The notes under the pieces were generated by a model that had not been told where the DNA came from, searched no databases, and saw only the letters and a list, made by a program, of their open reading frames with translations. Made by a program: the position numbers and the translations under genes. From assembly GCA_903930805.1 (NCBI GenBank), contig CAIYZZ010000222.1, forward strand, positions 1 through 16,262: a stretch of 16,262 bases of DNA, in the 5' to 3' direction. Positions 1 through 7,923 of this stretch are shown piece by piece (positions within the stretch are counted from its first letter, which is position 1; each line of letters opens with the position of its first letter). The DNA comes from an uncultured Rhodocyclaceae bacterium (GTDB taxonomy: Bacteria; Pseudomonadota; Gammaproteobacteria; Burkholderiales; Rhodocyclaceae).

Positions 1-211
1 AGTTGCTGGTGCTGGTGGTAGGGAGTAAAAAGTGGTTCATGCCGCCTATTTTTAACACCGGATCGAACAGGCACACCGCAACGGAGGCGCCCACAAACGT
101 GTAGAGCGGGGCTTCCTGGGATAGGAAGGTTGAGCCAAGTGTCACTTCGATAGCGCGTGCGCGAGCATTCTCAGGTAATTCATCTCCCAGCTGAGTATGT
201 AATAGCGTCAC
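1..211 (-). CDS. CheD-like chemoreceptor deamidase family protein, catalytic Cys replaced by Ser (3' end outside window)
   Basis: CheD proteins deamidate glutamines on chemoreceptors and bind CheC-type phosphatases in the cytoplasm. About 70 codons are visible; the C-terminus lies beyond the window edge. The conserved core is clear: a Gly-Ser start of the first strand (residues 26-27), then [15 protein letters not shown] (37-51) and [10 protein letters not shown] (55-64), which match the CheD signature. CheD uses a Thr-Cys-His triad. Thr38 and His60 are kept, but the position of the catalytic Cys in the family's GSCV motif reads GASV, so Ser43 replaces it; Cys47 is the second, non-catalytic cysteine common in the family. 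The start is uncertain. The frame is open back to a TAA at 329-331 and has no ATG; I chose GTG at 211, with GTG at 145 as the alternative, and neither has a good Shine-Dalgarno. It lies 52 nt downstream of the CheB/CheR fusion, consistent with one operon. Family assignment is confident; loss of activity is inferred. Confidence 0.75.
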   Translation of the reverse strand, partial: MTLLHTQLGDELPENARARAIEVTLGSTFLSQEAPLYTFVGASVAVCLFDPVLKIGGMNHFLLPTTSTSN

Positions 212-263
212 GGCACCACACCATAAGTCGGCGAATTGGCGTACTCCGGAAGGCCAATCATCT

Positions 264-3200
264 TCACGCCCTCTTGGCTTTGGTTGATAGGGTTCCTCGG
301 GGTATTCTGACCAAGGGGTTGCCGTGGATTACCAGTTCTTGTACAAATGCCGAGAACTCATCAAAAGGAACCGGCTTGCTGAAAAGGAAGCCTTGCGCGT
401 AGTCACAACCGTGCTCACGCAAGAACGCAAGTTGCTCCGGTGTTTCGACACCTTCAGCCACCGTCTTCATGCCGAAAGCATTGGCCATCTGCAATATGGC
501 GCGAACCATGGCAGCGTCGGTCGGATCGCTGGTGATATCGCGCACGAACGACTTATCGATCTTGATGATATCGACCGGCATGCGCTTGAGATAGCTTAGC
601 GAGGAATAGCCGGTACCGAAATCATCGATGGCAATCCGGCAACCGCACTGACGTAACTGCTTGAGTATGTCGACATACTCTTCGTTGTCGGACAGCTTGA
701 GGCTCTCCGTGATCTCGATCATCACCTGGTGCTCGCGGGCAAGGCCGTTGGCACAGAGCAGCTTCACCAACTGATCGATGTGATCGCGGGCGACGAACTG
801 TGCCGCCGACAGGTTGAACGAGAGTGACAGACGCGTACCAGATTCCCGAGTCCAGCGGTTCCAGTCGGCGAGGCCGGTTTCAAACACCCACTGGCTCAGC
901 TTGCCGATCATGCCGTTCTGCTCGGCTATCGGGATAAAAATGTCCGGCGGAATGAAGCCCTTGACCGGGTGTTGCCAGCGCAACAGCGCTTCGGCGCCGG
1001 CCAGCGTCATGGTGTCAAGCTGCATGATTGGCTGGTAATAGACGTGCAGCCGTTCCTGCGTTACGGCAGTGCTCAATTCGCTGTCGATCCAGTGACGCTT
1101 GTTGGCTTCGTCCTGCATGCGGTGCGTAAAGAAGCAGAACGTATTGCGCCCGTTCTTCTTCGCCTCATAGAGGGCGCTATCGGCGTTCTTCAGCATGACC
1201 TCGGGCGAGTCGCCGTCCATCGGATAGACGGTGATTCCGATACTGGTCGCCGTCATAATTTTGTGGCCGGAAACCACCAGGGGCTGGCGCACCTCAGTCA
1301 AAATCTTGTTGGCGATGGGAATAATGTCATCGGCGTTGTCGAGATCGCCCAACAGTACAACGAACTCGTCGCCGCCCATGCGTCCCACCGAATCCGAATT
1401 GCGGAGCACACCCTGGATGCGCATCGCGGTCTTGATCAGCAGCTCGTCGCCGGCGGCGTGGCCCAGTGCGTCATTGACCGACTTGAAGTGGTCGAGATCC
1501 AGGAACATGACGGCGAACATGCGGTTGTTACGGCGGCATAAGTTCAGCATCTGCTTGAGCCGGTCCATCGTCAGATTGCGATTGGGCAAGCCGGTCAGGG
1601 TATCGAAGGTCGCCTGGCGTTCGATGGTTTCCTGCGCCTTCTTGGCATCGGAAATATCGCTGAATACCGCGATATGACGACTAACGTTGTCGTTGTCGTC
1701 CTTAAGTATGTTGATCGACAGCCACTCCGTGTAGATGTCGCCGTTCTTGCGACGGTTCTGGATCTCGCCCTGCCATCCCCCCGTGGACAGCAGGACTTCC
1801 CACATATGCTTGAAGAAATCTTTCGAGTGCTTGCCCGAGTTGAGCATGTGCGGTGTTTGCCCTATGACCTCATCTGCCGAATAGCCCGTAATCTCGGTGA
1901 AGGCGGGATTGACCGAGATGATCCGGTTGCTGGCATCTGAAATCAGGGTCGCTTCTGACGCATGCTCGAATACCGATGCCGAGAGTCGCAGCTTCTCCTC
2001 AGCCACCTTCTTCTCGGTGATATCAAGGATGGTCATCACCACGCCGCTGACACCTTTGCGGCCGCTATCAACGTATGGCGTGAGCCGCATCAGGAAGGAT
2101 TTTTCGTCTTCACGGCGGAACTCCAGTTCGGCAAGCTTGCCGCTCTTCAAGACCTGGCTGACATGCCCCAGCATGTTCGAAACCTGGAAGCGGGTGGTCA
2201 CCGCTGCCAGGTTCGGCTTTGAGTCGGCCGGGATATCGAAAAACTCTCGTGCGATCCGGTTATGGCGGGTGATGCACAGGTTGCGGTCGACCACCAGCAG
2301 CGCCTTGTACAGGCTGTCGAGGATATTGGACAGATCATTGTTGGTTTCGCCCAATTCCAGTGTGCGTGAGCCAAGTTCGTCATTGACGGTGATCAGCTCC
2401 TCGTTCGAGGCCTGCAATTCCTCATTGGCGGTTTCCAGTTCCTCGTTCGAGGCCTGCAACTCCTCGTTGCCGGCTTGCGCTTCCTCGTTGAGCGACTGCA
2501 GTTCCTCGTTGGCGGTCTCCAGTTCCTCGATCACCGACTGCAGATTCTCGCGGTTGAGGACAATTTCCTGTTCCAGTTCGACGATGCGCTCATTGCTACC
2601 CAGAGCGGACTCTTCGCCGGTACTGATCGGGGCCGGCCTGTCTTCGGCTGCCTCGAAACAGATCAGCAACAAATCGGGGTTGTCCATCCCGGCCAAACCA
2701 AGGTAATGCACCGCCATGCGGTAGTGCCTGGGTTTGCCGTCTTCCGTCAATGCTACGGGACCGGAGGTGGCGCTTTGCTTGGTACGGCTGACCCGGTGGG
2801 CGAAGGCGCGCAACTCGGCACGAAAGGGTGACTTGATCAGCGTAAAGACGTTGAAGTCGGCCTTGCCCTTCTTGATGGCCAGGAAATTGCCGCAGTCACC
2901 GAAGATTTCAAGGAGATCGCCGGCGCTGGTCATCAACAGGCTGGCCGGTGTGTAGAGCTCGAACAAACGTTCCTGGCCGAGTACCGAGGCAGGTGTTGCA
3001 GTGATCTTCTCCGCAATCGACTCACGGGCGTCACTGCCAGGGAGCCCGCGCATGCGGGGAAAGCTGCCGACGATAGGCGAGGCGACCGGGCGCTTCAGGA
3101 AGATCTTGTGCTTGCGATCCTTCTCGGCGAACAGGTTGCCCAGCCGGCCTACCGCCTCCGACTTGCCGAGAAACAGGATGCCATTGTTGCTTAGCGAATA

Positions 3201-4688
3201 ATGGAAGATCTTCATTACCCGTTCCTGCAGTTCAGCCTTGAAGTAGATCAGCAGGTTGCGGCAGCTGACCATGTCGAGGCGCACGAAGGGCGGGTCCTGC
3301 ACCAGATCCTGGCGCGCGAACAGCGTCATGTCGCGCAGGCTCTGGTCGATCCGATACATGCCATCCTGGGCGGTGAAGTAACGGGCAATCAGTTTGCTGT
3401 CGAGTTCGCTCAGTGCGGCCTCCGGGTAAATACCGGCCCGGGCCGTAGCGACAGATTCGCTGTTGATATCCGTGGCGAATAACTGGATCCGGTACTTGTC
3501 GCGGTATTCACCGAGTTCCTCGGCCAGGATGATGGCGACGGTGTAAACCTCTTCGCCCGTGGCACAGCCTGGTATCCAGACGCGAATATCATCGCCCGGC
3601 TGTTTGGCTTTGAGTATTTCCCGCAAGTTGCGACGGACCGCCTCAAACGAGTCGGGATCACGGAAGAACGATGTCACGCAAATCAGGAAGTTACCCGCCA
3701 GTTCGCTCAGTTCCTGGCGATTCTTGGCGATATGTTCGCCGTAGGCATCAAGGCTGGGAATCTGCATGGCCGCCATGCGCCGCAGGACTTGCCGTGAAAT
3801 TGTCGCATCCTTGTAGTTTGAAAAGTCCATCCCGGTATGGGCGGCGATCTGGCGGATGATGCCGCGAATGGTGGACGGCGGTGCTTCATCGGCATCGTCG
3901 ACGATAAAGGCACGTGGCCGCTGCACGATGGCGATCAGCTGGTGGGCTATTTCATGCGGCGGTAATACCAGGTCAGCACCACCGGCGCGGATGGCCGCGT
4001 TTGGCATGCTGTCGTATTTGGCCGATTTTGGTTCCTGGGCGATGGTAATGCCGCCTGCCGCCTTGATCGCCTTGATACCACGGGCACCGTCAGAGCCAGT
4101 GCCGGAGAGGATGATGCCGATGGCGCGATCTTCCTGGTCATCGGCCAGACTCACGAAGAAGCGGTCCACCGAAGGCTTGGGGCCGACGGTATTGGTCGGC
4201 TTGCTGACGTGCAGCTTGCCGTTGGTCACCGTGACATCGGAATTGGGTGGGGCGACGTAAATGGTATCCGCCATGGGCGGCAGGTTATTGCTCGCCTCCG
4301 CTACCTTGAGGGTGGTTTCGCGCGCCAGCAGCTCCACCATCAGGCTACGGTGGTCGGGCGACATATGCTGCGCCACGATATAGGTCATGTTGGCATGGGC
4401 CGGCAGGCCGGCGACAAAAGGGCGCAGTGCCTCCAGGCCGCCCGCCGAGGCGCCGATGCCGACGTAGTAAAGCGGGCTATCGACCGAAGTGCTGGCCTCT
4501 GCTTCTGGTGCGGTTTTGCCGGACCCTTTTTTGGCGGTGGGTTTTTTCGGTGGGCGCGTTACATTCGGTGCCTTGGCGGCCAGCGCTTTTTCAGCAAGAG
4601 GGGGCTTCCTGGTACGCGGCTTCACTGCGTTTGCCTTGATGGGAGCGTCAGCCCTCGCCGATGATTTCGGTGCCTTGCTTGTTGTCAC
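264..4688 (-). CDS. CheB-CheR-PAS-GGDEF-EAL fusion protein (chemoreceptor methylesterase/methyltransferase with c-di-GMP turnover domains)
   Basis: 1474 residues with no membrane segment seen. Residues 1-68 are a Lys/Ala/Pro-rich tail. CheB methylesterase spans about 72-260, with Ser81 (GASAGG), His108 (AQHM) and Asp200 (GTGSDG). CheR methyltransferase spans about 272-535, with the SAM loop GCATGEE (374-380) and RNLLIYF (477-483). A PAS-like stretch (about 575-690) leads into a Glu/Leu/Asn coiled coil (695-790), then PAS domains at about 786-895 and 900-1015. GGDEF (about 1025-1185) has an exact GGDEF at 1105-1109 and an RxxD inhibitory site at 1096-1099. EAL (about 1200-1450) has Glu1233, Asn1292, Glu1325, Asp1355-1356, Lys1379 and Glu1412. 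All four active sites therefore look intact. CheB normally has a receiver domain; here there is none. The start is GTG at 4688, supported by GGAGAAG just upstream. A CheD-like gene follows 52 nt downstream. Likely role: coupling receptor-type methylation signals to c-di-GMP. Domain calls are firm; substrates are unknown. Confidence 0.96.
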   Translation of the reverse strand: MTTSKAPKSSARADAPIKANAVKPRTRKPPLAEKALAAKAPNVTRPPKKPTAKKGSGKTAPEAEASTSVDSPLYYVGIGASAGGLEALRPFVAGLPAHANMTYIVAQHMSPDHRSLMVELLARETTLKVAEASNNLPPMADTIYVAPPNSDVTVTNGKLHVSKPTNTVGPKPSVDRFFVSLADDQEDRAIGIILSGTGSDGARGIKAIKAAGGITIAQEPKSAKYDSMPNAAIRAGGADLVLPPHEIAHQLIAIVQRPRAFIVDDADEAPPSTIRGIIRQIAAHTGMDFSNYKDATISRQVLRRMAAMQIPSLDAYGEHIAKNRQELSELAGNFLICVTSFFRDPDSFEAVRRNLREILKAKQPGDDIRVWIPGCATGEEVYTVAIILAEELGEYRDKYRIQLFATDINSESVATARAGIYPEAALSELDSKLIARYFTAQDGMYRIDQSLRDMTLFARQDLVQDPPFVRLDMVSCRNLLIYFKAELQERVMKIFHYSLSNNGILFLGKSEAVGRLGNLFAEKDRKHKIFLKRPVASPIVGSFPRMRGLPGSDARESIAEKITATPASVLGQERLFELYTPASLLMTSAGDLLEIFGDCGNFLAIKKGKADFNVFTLIKSPFRAELRAFAHRVSRTKQSATSGPVALTEDGKPRHYRMAVHYLGLAGMDNPDLLLICFEAAEDRPAPISTGEESALGSNERIVELEQEIVLNRENLQSVIEELETANEELQSLNEEAQAGNEELQASNEELETANEELQASNEELITVNDELGSRTLELGETNNDLSNILDSLYKALLVVDRNLCITRHNRIAREFFDIPADSKPNLAAVTTRFQVSNMLGHVSQVLKSGKLAELEFRREDEKSFLMRLTPYVDSGRKGVSGVVMTILDITEKKVAEEKLRLSASVFEHASEATLISDASNRIISVNPAFTEITGYSADEVIGQTPHMLNSGKHSKDFFKHMWEVLLSTGGWQGEIQNRRKNGDIYTEWLSINILKDDNDNVSRHIAVFSDISDAKKAQETIERQATFDTLTGLPNRNLTMDRLKQMLNLCRRNNRMFAVMFLDLDHFKSVNDALGHAAGDELLIKTAMRIQGVLRNSDSVGRMGGDEFVVLLGDLDNADDIIPIANKILTEVRQPLVVSGHKIMTATSIGITVYPMDGDSPEVMLKNADSALYEAKKNGRNTFCFFTHRMQDEANKRHWIDSELSTAVTQERLHVYYQPIMQLDTMTLAGAEALLRWQHPVKGFIPPDIFIPIAEQNGMIGKLSQWVFETGLADWNRWTRESGTRLSLSFNLSAAQFVARDHIDQLVKLLCANGLAREHQVMIEITESLKLSDNEEYVDILKQLRQCGCRIAIDDFGTGYSSLSYLKRMPVDIIKIDKSFVRDITSDPTDAAMVRAILQMANAFGMKTVAEGVETPEQLAFLREHGCDYAQGFLFSKPVPFDEFSAFVQELVIHGNPLVRIPRGTLSTKAKRA
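2379..2531 (-). repeat. Heptad-type coding repeat in the coiled coil of the CheB/CheR fusion
   Basis: Residues 720-770 of the fusion are built from [14 protein letters not shown] units. At DNA level a 19-bp block is identical at 2399-2417 and 2441-2459, exactly 42 bp (14 residues) apart, with weaker copies up to 2531. Such a coiled coil is characteristic of the linker after CheR in these fusions. The near-identical DNA could allow in-frame gain or loss of two heptads by slippage; that is inference. Confidence 0.8.
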
Positions 4689-4773
4689 GGTACTTCTCCA
4701 GAAACTGACGCGTCACGCACTAACTCGCAGCAAATAGGCGGCGCCACTTGGTGATAAACATGACGCGCGCTCC

Positions 4774-4852
4774 AGAGTAGAGCCTGATATGGGGATGCGT
4801 TCCATCAGCTTCGCGGCAATAAAGACACCCCAACCGGGCGCCACTCTACTCT
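4774..4852. repeat. 9-bp inverted repeat in the leader of the CheB/CheR fusion gene
   Basis: The 221-bp gap 4689-4909 contains AGAGTAGAG at 4774-4782 and its perfect reverse complement at 4844-4852, 61 bp apart. The gap must hold the 5' region of the fusion gene if that gene has its own promoter. I could not place a convincing sigma-70, sigma-54 or FliA-type promoter in it. The arms could be two halves of an operator or a long-range RNA stem. Nothing else coding is supported in the gap. Confidence 0.4.
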
Positions 4853-4909
4853 AAGCGGCTTGGGGCCGGTAATAATTTCTTTTGACTTTACGCATTGCTG
4901 AATGCTCGG

Positions 4910-5098
4910 TCACACTAGCTCTGGTCGATAGGATTCCTTGGGGTATTGTGGCCGATATTTTGGAATACGGGAATCAGGGAATCCCTGATCTCCAGGGCGG
5001 GAAACCCTGATATGGGGGGGGGCAGGCGGGATGCGCTTGACCACTGGCTTGGCGGTGGGCTTGTGACTGACTTTTGTGGTGGATTTTTTTGTGGCCAT
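4910..5098 (-). CDS. Small basic hypothetical protein (62 aa)
   Basis: I do not recognise a family. The protein is 62 residues: a Lys/Thr/Ala-rich N-terminal third (MATKKSTTKVSHKP and on), a Pro-rich centre with APPH, and a Tyr/Pro/Arg-rich tail (PKYRPQYPKESYRPELV). It has no cysteine, no signal peptide and no membrane segment, so it is probably cytoplasmic and largely disordered. The evidence that it is real is an ATG preceded by AAAGGA at a 6-nt spacing. Its basic N-terminus resembles in composition the Lys/Ala/Pro-rich tail of the CheB/CheR fusion whose gene starts 221 bp downstream, which might reflect a shared partner. It lies 56 nt after the zinc-ribbon gene on the same strand. The reading frame crosses a C9 run (5014-5022), so length changes there would abolish the tail. 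A spurious ORF cannot be excluded. Confidence 0.5.
   Translation of the reverse strand: MATKKSTTKVSHKPTAKPVVKRIPPAPPHIRVSRPGDQGFPDSRIPKYRPQYPKESYRPELV
4973..5022. repeat. 17-bp hyphenated palindrome and G9 homopolymer inside the small basic ORF
   Basis: ATCAGGGA (4973-4980) and TCCCTGAT (4982-4989) form a perfect 8-bp inverted repeat around one central base. A third copy of CCCTGAT sits at 5005-5011. A run of nine G follows at 5014-5022 (C9 in the coding strand). The palindrome could be a dimeric protein site or a hairpin; the homopolymer is a possible slippage site. Confidence 0.5.
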
Positions 5099-5154
5099 GA
5101 AAATCCTTTCGCGCCGGATGGGCGCTCACCGTAAATGCTACGCCGATTGCGGAT

Positions 5155-6243
5155 TTACTGATTGTTGAAGAAAACAAAAACCAGGAACAAGAGTGCCAGC
5201 GCAAGCACAGTCGCGAAGGCAATCTTCCATGCCGACCAAGGCCGTTCGCCCTGAACCTCTCCGGTTTGGCCATTAACCAGAAAGCGCCAGGTCTTGCCAC
5301 CGTACTGGTAGGTTGACAGCCAGATTGGTAAAAGGATGTGCTTGAACGTGATGTCGCTGTAGCGTGGCGACATTGACTCGATACGCTGCTCATCACCGCC
5401 AATGTCGCCCTCGATGGCGCTGCGGATGGGGGCGTCCATCTGCTTGCATGCCAGGCCAAAGCCTGGTTCCAAACCAAGCTGATAGGCCTCTACCGTAAAA
5501 CCGGAAAGGTAGTCCTCCCGGTAAGGTTGTAATTTCTCCAATTGCCAGGGCTCAAGTTTCTCCAGGTAATCATCGGGGAGCGAACTTGTCGCCGCCACCA
5601 GGATATCGTCAAAACTGACCTGTACCGAACCGGCAGCACGCGACCAGCGCGTATGTTGAACCTGGCGTGAGCGGGCCTGGCCATTCTCCGTGTAATTCTC
5701 GGTGACGTAATAATGGTCACCGCGCTGGCCAGAATATGGCGTGTTGGTCTCGGCGTCGTAGGTCCAATAAGGCAGGTAGATGCCTTTGAGCCCACTTGCT
5801 TCACGATAGGATTTCTTGAGCACATTGGGGGCAAACCACAGGCTGGTGATCCACATCCTGAATCGGGACTTGGCATCATTGTCCGTGATTGCAAAGGGGG
5901 CTAGCGCATGTGGCTTGATCGCGCGGTGAGCATACGCATCGGCAGCAATCAGGGGTACGGCACAAAACGGACAGCGGTCTGCGGTGACATTTTCCGGCAA
6001 TTGTGATGAGGCGCCGCAACTAGGACATTTGATCGTCTGGCGCTCGATCTGTGCTTCGTTACCGGCGGCCTTTGCCAGATATGATGGGTAATCGAGTTCT
6101 TCGACCGCTACGATCACGGACTCGGTTGTGGCTTCGGGAATGGAGTTCTCAGCCCCACAATAGGGACACTTGAGCGCATCTTTCCCCGGTGCGAATTCCA
6201 GTTTGGCACCACAGGAAGTACAGGGATAGTGATGGGTGTTCAC
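5155..6243 (-). CDS. Zinc-ribbon membrane-anchored protein (YdjG-like)
   Basis: 362 residues. Two zinc ribbons open the protein: Cys8/Cys11 with Cys26/Cys29, and Cys73/Cys76 with Cys91/Cys94, each pair in CxxC form. A long middle region (about 105-335) has many Trp and Tyr residues and motifs such as YLPYWTYDAET and LLPIWLSTYQYGG. One hydrophobic segment ends the protein (about 341-358), so it is probably a tail-anchored inner-membrane protein with a cytoplasmic body. The family is often labelled as replication factor Y or helicase-like because of the ribbons, but no helicase motif is present. In Bacillus subtilis the zinc-ribbon protein YdjG is encoded near the SPFH protein YdjI and PspA; here the SPFH gene lies 82 nt upstream on the same strand, and no pspA is visible. 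The start is GTG at 6243 with only a weak, distant GGAAG. The molecular role is unknown. Confidence 0.85.
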   Translation of the reverse strand: MNTHHYPCTSCGAKLEFAPGKDALKCPYCGAENSIPEATTESVIVAVEELDYPSYLAKAAGNEAQIERQTIKCPSCGASSQLPENVTADRCPFCAVPLIAADAYAHRAIKPHALAPFAITDNDAKSRFRMWITSLWFAPNVLKKSYREASGLKGIYLPYWTYDAETNTPYSGQRGDHYYVTENYTENGQARSRQVQHTRWSRAAGSVQVSFDDILVAATSSLPDDYLEKLEPWQLEKLQPYREDYLSGFTVEAYQLGLEPGFGLACKQMDAPIRSAIEGDIGGDEQRIESMSPRYSDITFKHILLPIWLSTYQYGGKTWRFLVNGQTGEVQGERPWSAWKIAFATVLALALLFLVFVFFNNQ

Positions 6244-6297
6244 GATGGCTTACGCTTCCGTGTTTGCATCGACAGGGGTGGCACCAGGATCTACAGA

Positions 6298-6321
6298 CGC
6301 CGAACTTTTTCTGATTCGGCG
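6298..6321 (-). other. Intercistronic hairpin between SPFH and zinc-ribbon genes
   Basis: CGCCGAA (6298-6304) pairs perfectly with TTCGGCG (6315-6321) around a 10-nt loop. It begins 4 nt after the SPFH stop codon on the minus strand. No U-run follows the stem, so it is not a classical intrinsic terminator; it may act as an mRNA processing or stability element. Confidence 0.45.
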
Positions 6322-6325
6322 ATCT

Positions 6326-7471
6326 CTAGCGGGGCGGTAATGGCGGCGGCGTGTTGGCGAACAGTGCAGCAAGTTCGGGTTGTTCACCTGCCTTGCTCCA
6401 TGCGGCCATGCCGGGTCGCCAAACAAGACTTTCAGGCGTCAAGTTGCCGCTGGCAAGCTGACCTTGTAATGCAGTGAGATCAAAAGGTCCGCTTTGTGCG
6501 CCATTGATCGCGACATGGAAACTTGGCGTACCCGGGATCGGCGGTGGCACTGCTGCATTGGCAGCAGGTGCTGCTCCGGCAATTCCTCCTCCTGCTTGTG
6601 CGGGCTGTTGGAACAGCGTTCCCATCCCCTGACTCAGCATGCTGCCAACCCCCACGCCCATCATGGTTCCCGCCGTTCCCGGATTCTGGGCAGCGTCACG
6701 CATGGCCTGGGCGGCCTGGTACTGGCCGAACTGCTGCATGTTGCCGATGACACGCATGGCACCTTGCTGGTCGATGGCTTTCTCGACCTCTTCCGGCAAG
6801 CCGATATCCTGAACCTGAATTTCGCATAGTTCCAGACCCATGGCGGCGAAGTCACTGGAGATGCGCTCCCTGATCTTCTCGCCAACGAGCGTGACCTTGC
6901 TTTCCAGATCTATCACCGGTACGCCGATCTCCGGCATGACTTCCTTGATCCGGAGCCCGACCTTGCCACGCAGGTTTTCTTCAATATCGGCCGTGGTGAA
7001 CTCGGCCTTGGTGCCCATCAGATCGACGAGGAACACCTTGGCATCGATGATACGGATTACATAGATGCCAAATGCCGTCACGCGCACCGCACCGAATTCC
7101 GGATCCCGCATCGTTGCCGGCCCGGACGTGCCCCATTTCAGATCGGTGAATTTTCGGGTGTTGAAAAAATACACCTCACACTTGAAAGGTGAGTTGAAGC
7201 CGTATTTCCACCCTTTAAGTGTGCTCAGGATTGGCAGGTTCTCGCTCGTGAGATCGTACATGCCGGGGATAAAGACATCCGCCAACTGGCCCTTGCCGAG
7301 TTGGCCTTCATTGACTACGACGGCGAGCTGGCCTTCTCGCACGGTGAGCTTTGCACCCTGTTTTATTTCGTTCTGATAACGCTCAAAGCGATGAGCCATA
7401 ACTTCAGGGCTATCTTCGGTCCACTCGATGATATCGATGAACTCGCCCGTCAACTTGTTCCAGAGGTTCAT
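6326..7471 (-). CDS. SPFH-domain protein with C-terminal GYF-like domain (YdjI-like)
   Basis: 381 residues from the chosen ATG at 7471, which has AAGGA about 10 nt upstream; an in-frame start 30 nt earlier lacks this support. An N-terminal SPFH (stomatin/flotillin-like) region, roughly residues 20-250, includes WKYGFNSPFKCEVYFFN and the KVGLRIKEVMPEIG stretch. It belongs to the group often called virion core or YdjI-like. A Gly/Ala/Gln/Met-rich linker follows. The last 70 residues hold a GYF_2-type domain (FHVAINGAQSGPFDL ... LVWRPGMAAWSKA) and a Pro-rich end. SPFH proteins oligomerise on membranes; GYF domains bind Pro-rich peptides. There is no clear membrane segment of its own, so recruitment by the zinc-ribbon membrane protein encoded 82 nt downstream is plausible. 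In Bacillus the related pair works with PspA in membrane stress. Family assignment is good; role here is inferred. Confidence 0.88.
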   Translation of the reverse strand: MNLWNKLTGEFIDIIEWTEDSPEVMAHRFERYQNEIKQGAKLTVREGQLAVVVNEGQLGKGQLADVFIPGMYDLTSENLPILSTLKGWKYGFNSPFKCEVYFFNTRKFTDLKWGTSGPATMRDPEFGAVRVTAFGIYVIRIIDAKVFLVDLMGTKAEFTTADIEENLRGKVGLRIKEVMPEIGVPVIDLESKVTLVGEKIRERISSDFAAMGLELCEIQVQDIGLPEEVEKAIDQQGAMRVIGNMQQFGQYQAAQAMRDAAQNPGTAGTMMGVGVGSMLSQGMGTLFQQPAQAGGGIAGAAPAANAAVPPPIPGTPSFHVAINGAQSGPFDLTALQGQLASGNLTPESLVWRPGMAAWSKAGEQPELAALFANTPPPLPPR

Positions 7472-7533
7472 GTGATGTTTTCCTTGATGGTGACTAGCCA
7501 ACGCTCAGCATACACATTTTCGGGTCACACCAA

Positions 7534-7860
7534 CTATGGTGCCTTGACTTCAGCAGCACAGTCGCAACCGATTCCCTCCGCGATCCAGCGGCGCGCCAAT
7601 CGCGTCGCCAGCGGAGCCAAGGCATACGGCAGCCAGGGCAAATGAGCGGCCGGTAGCACCACCAGCCCGCACACATAACGACATTCACCCTCCCTCCAGA
7701 CCAGGGCGGGGCAGGCACCGGAGCGATGCTGCAACAGGCTGCGACTCAATGGACACGGCGCAAAGCTGCAGCAGACGCCGCAGCCATTGCACGGCGAACC
7801 GACAGCCGGTTTTTCCGGCGCGGCGGCGTGCAGGGCGATGGTGTCGTAATTCTGCTTGAT
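7534..7860 (-). CDS. CxxCxxCC-type Fe-S/zinc cluster protein (YkgJ-like) with a non-canonical start
   Basis: A 108-residue reading frame ending with TAG at 7534-7536. Its cysteine cluster is CNGCGVCCSFAPC (residues 24-36 counted from the proposed start), followed by ACPAL, GECRYVCGLV and GCDCAAE, typical of the CxxCxxCC family that is thought to bind a metal or Fe-S cluster. The frame is open upstream to a TAG at 7897-7899, but it contains no ATG, GTG or TTG before the cysteines; the first TTG (7749) would delete the cluster. An ATC codon at 7858-7860 sits 8 nt after GGAG and gives the family's usual N-terminal length, so I propose it as start; a CTG at 7831-7833 is the other option. The alternative is a start-codon mutation or base error. 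It is 62 nt upstream of the SPFH gene and divergent from the methyltransferase. The role is unknown. Confidence 0.7.
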   Translation of the reverse strand: MKQNYDTIALHAAAPEKPAVGSPCNGCGVCCSFAPCPLSRSLLQHRSGACPALVWREGECRYVCGLVVLPAAHLPWLPYALAPLATRLARRWIAEGIGCDCAAEVKAP

Positions 7861-7868
7861 GACGAAAT

Positions 7869-7872
7869 CTCC
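7869..7872 (-). promoter_or_regulatory. Ribosome binding site supporting an ATC start
   Basis: GGAG on the minus strand (part of CCGGAGAT) lies 8 nt before the ATC at 7858-7860. It is the only good Shine-Dalgarno in the open frame ahead of the cysteine cluster, and decides the start proposed for that gene. Confidence 0.45.
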
Positions 7873-7923
7873 GGGGAAAGCTAAACTGAGCCGGCACTAT
7901 AACAAGTGACGGGAGGAGGTTCC

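Noticed and set aside
1897..2706. Plus-strand ORF with Ser-rich repeats
   Set aside because: It is the antisense of the coiled coil in the CheB/CheR fusion; the Ser repeats mirror the Glu codons of that strand.
4740..4770. Sigma-54 promoter (TGGCGC ... TTGC) on the minus strand
   Set aside because: The GG and GC elements are 12 bases apart instead of 10.
4861..4909. FliA-type (TAAAGT...) promoter for the fusion gene on the minus strand
   Set aside because: Only the first half resembles the consensus; the second half at the right spacing does not match.
6298..6321. Intrinsic terminator after the SPFH gene
   Set aside because: The stem is good but no U-run follows it on the minus strand; reported only as a hairpin.
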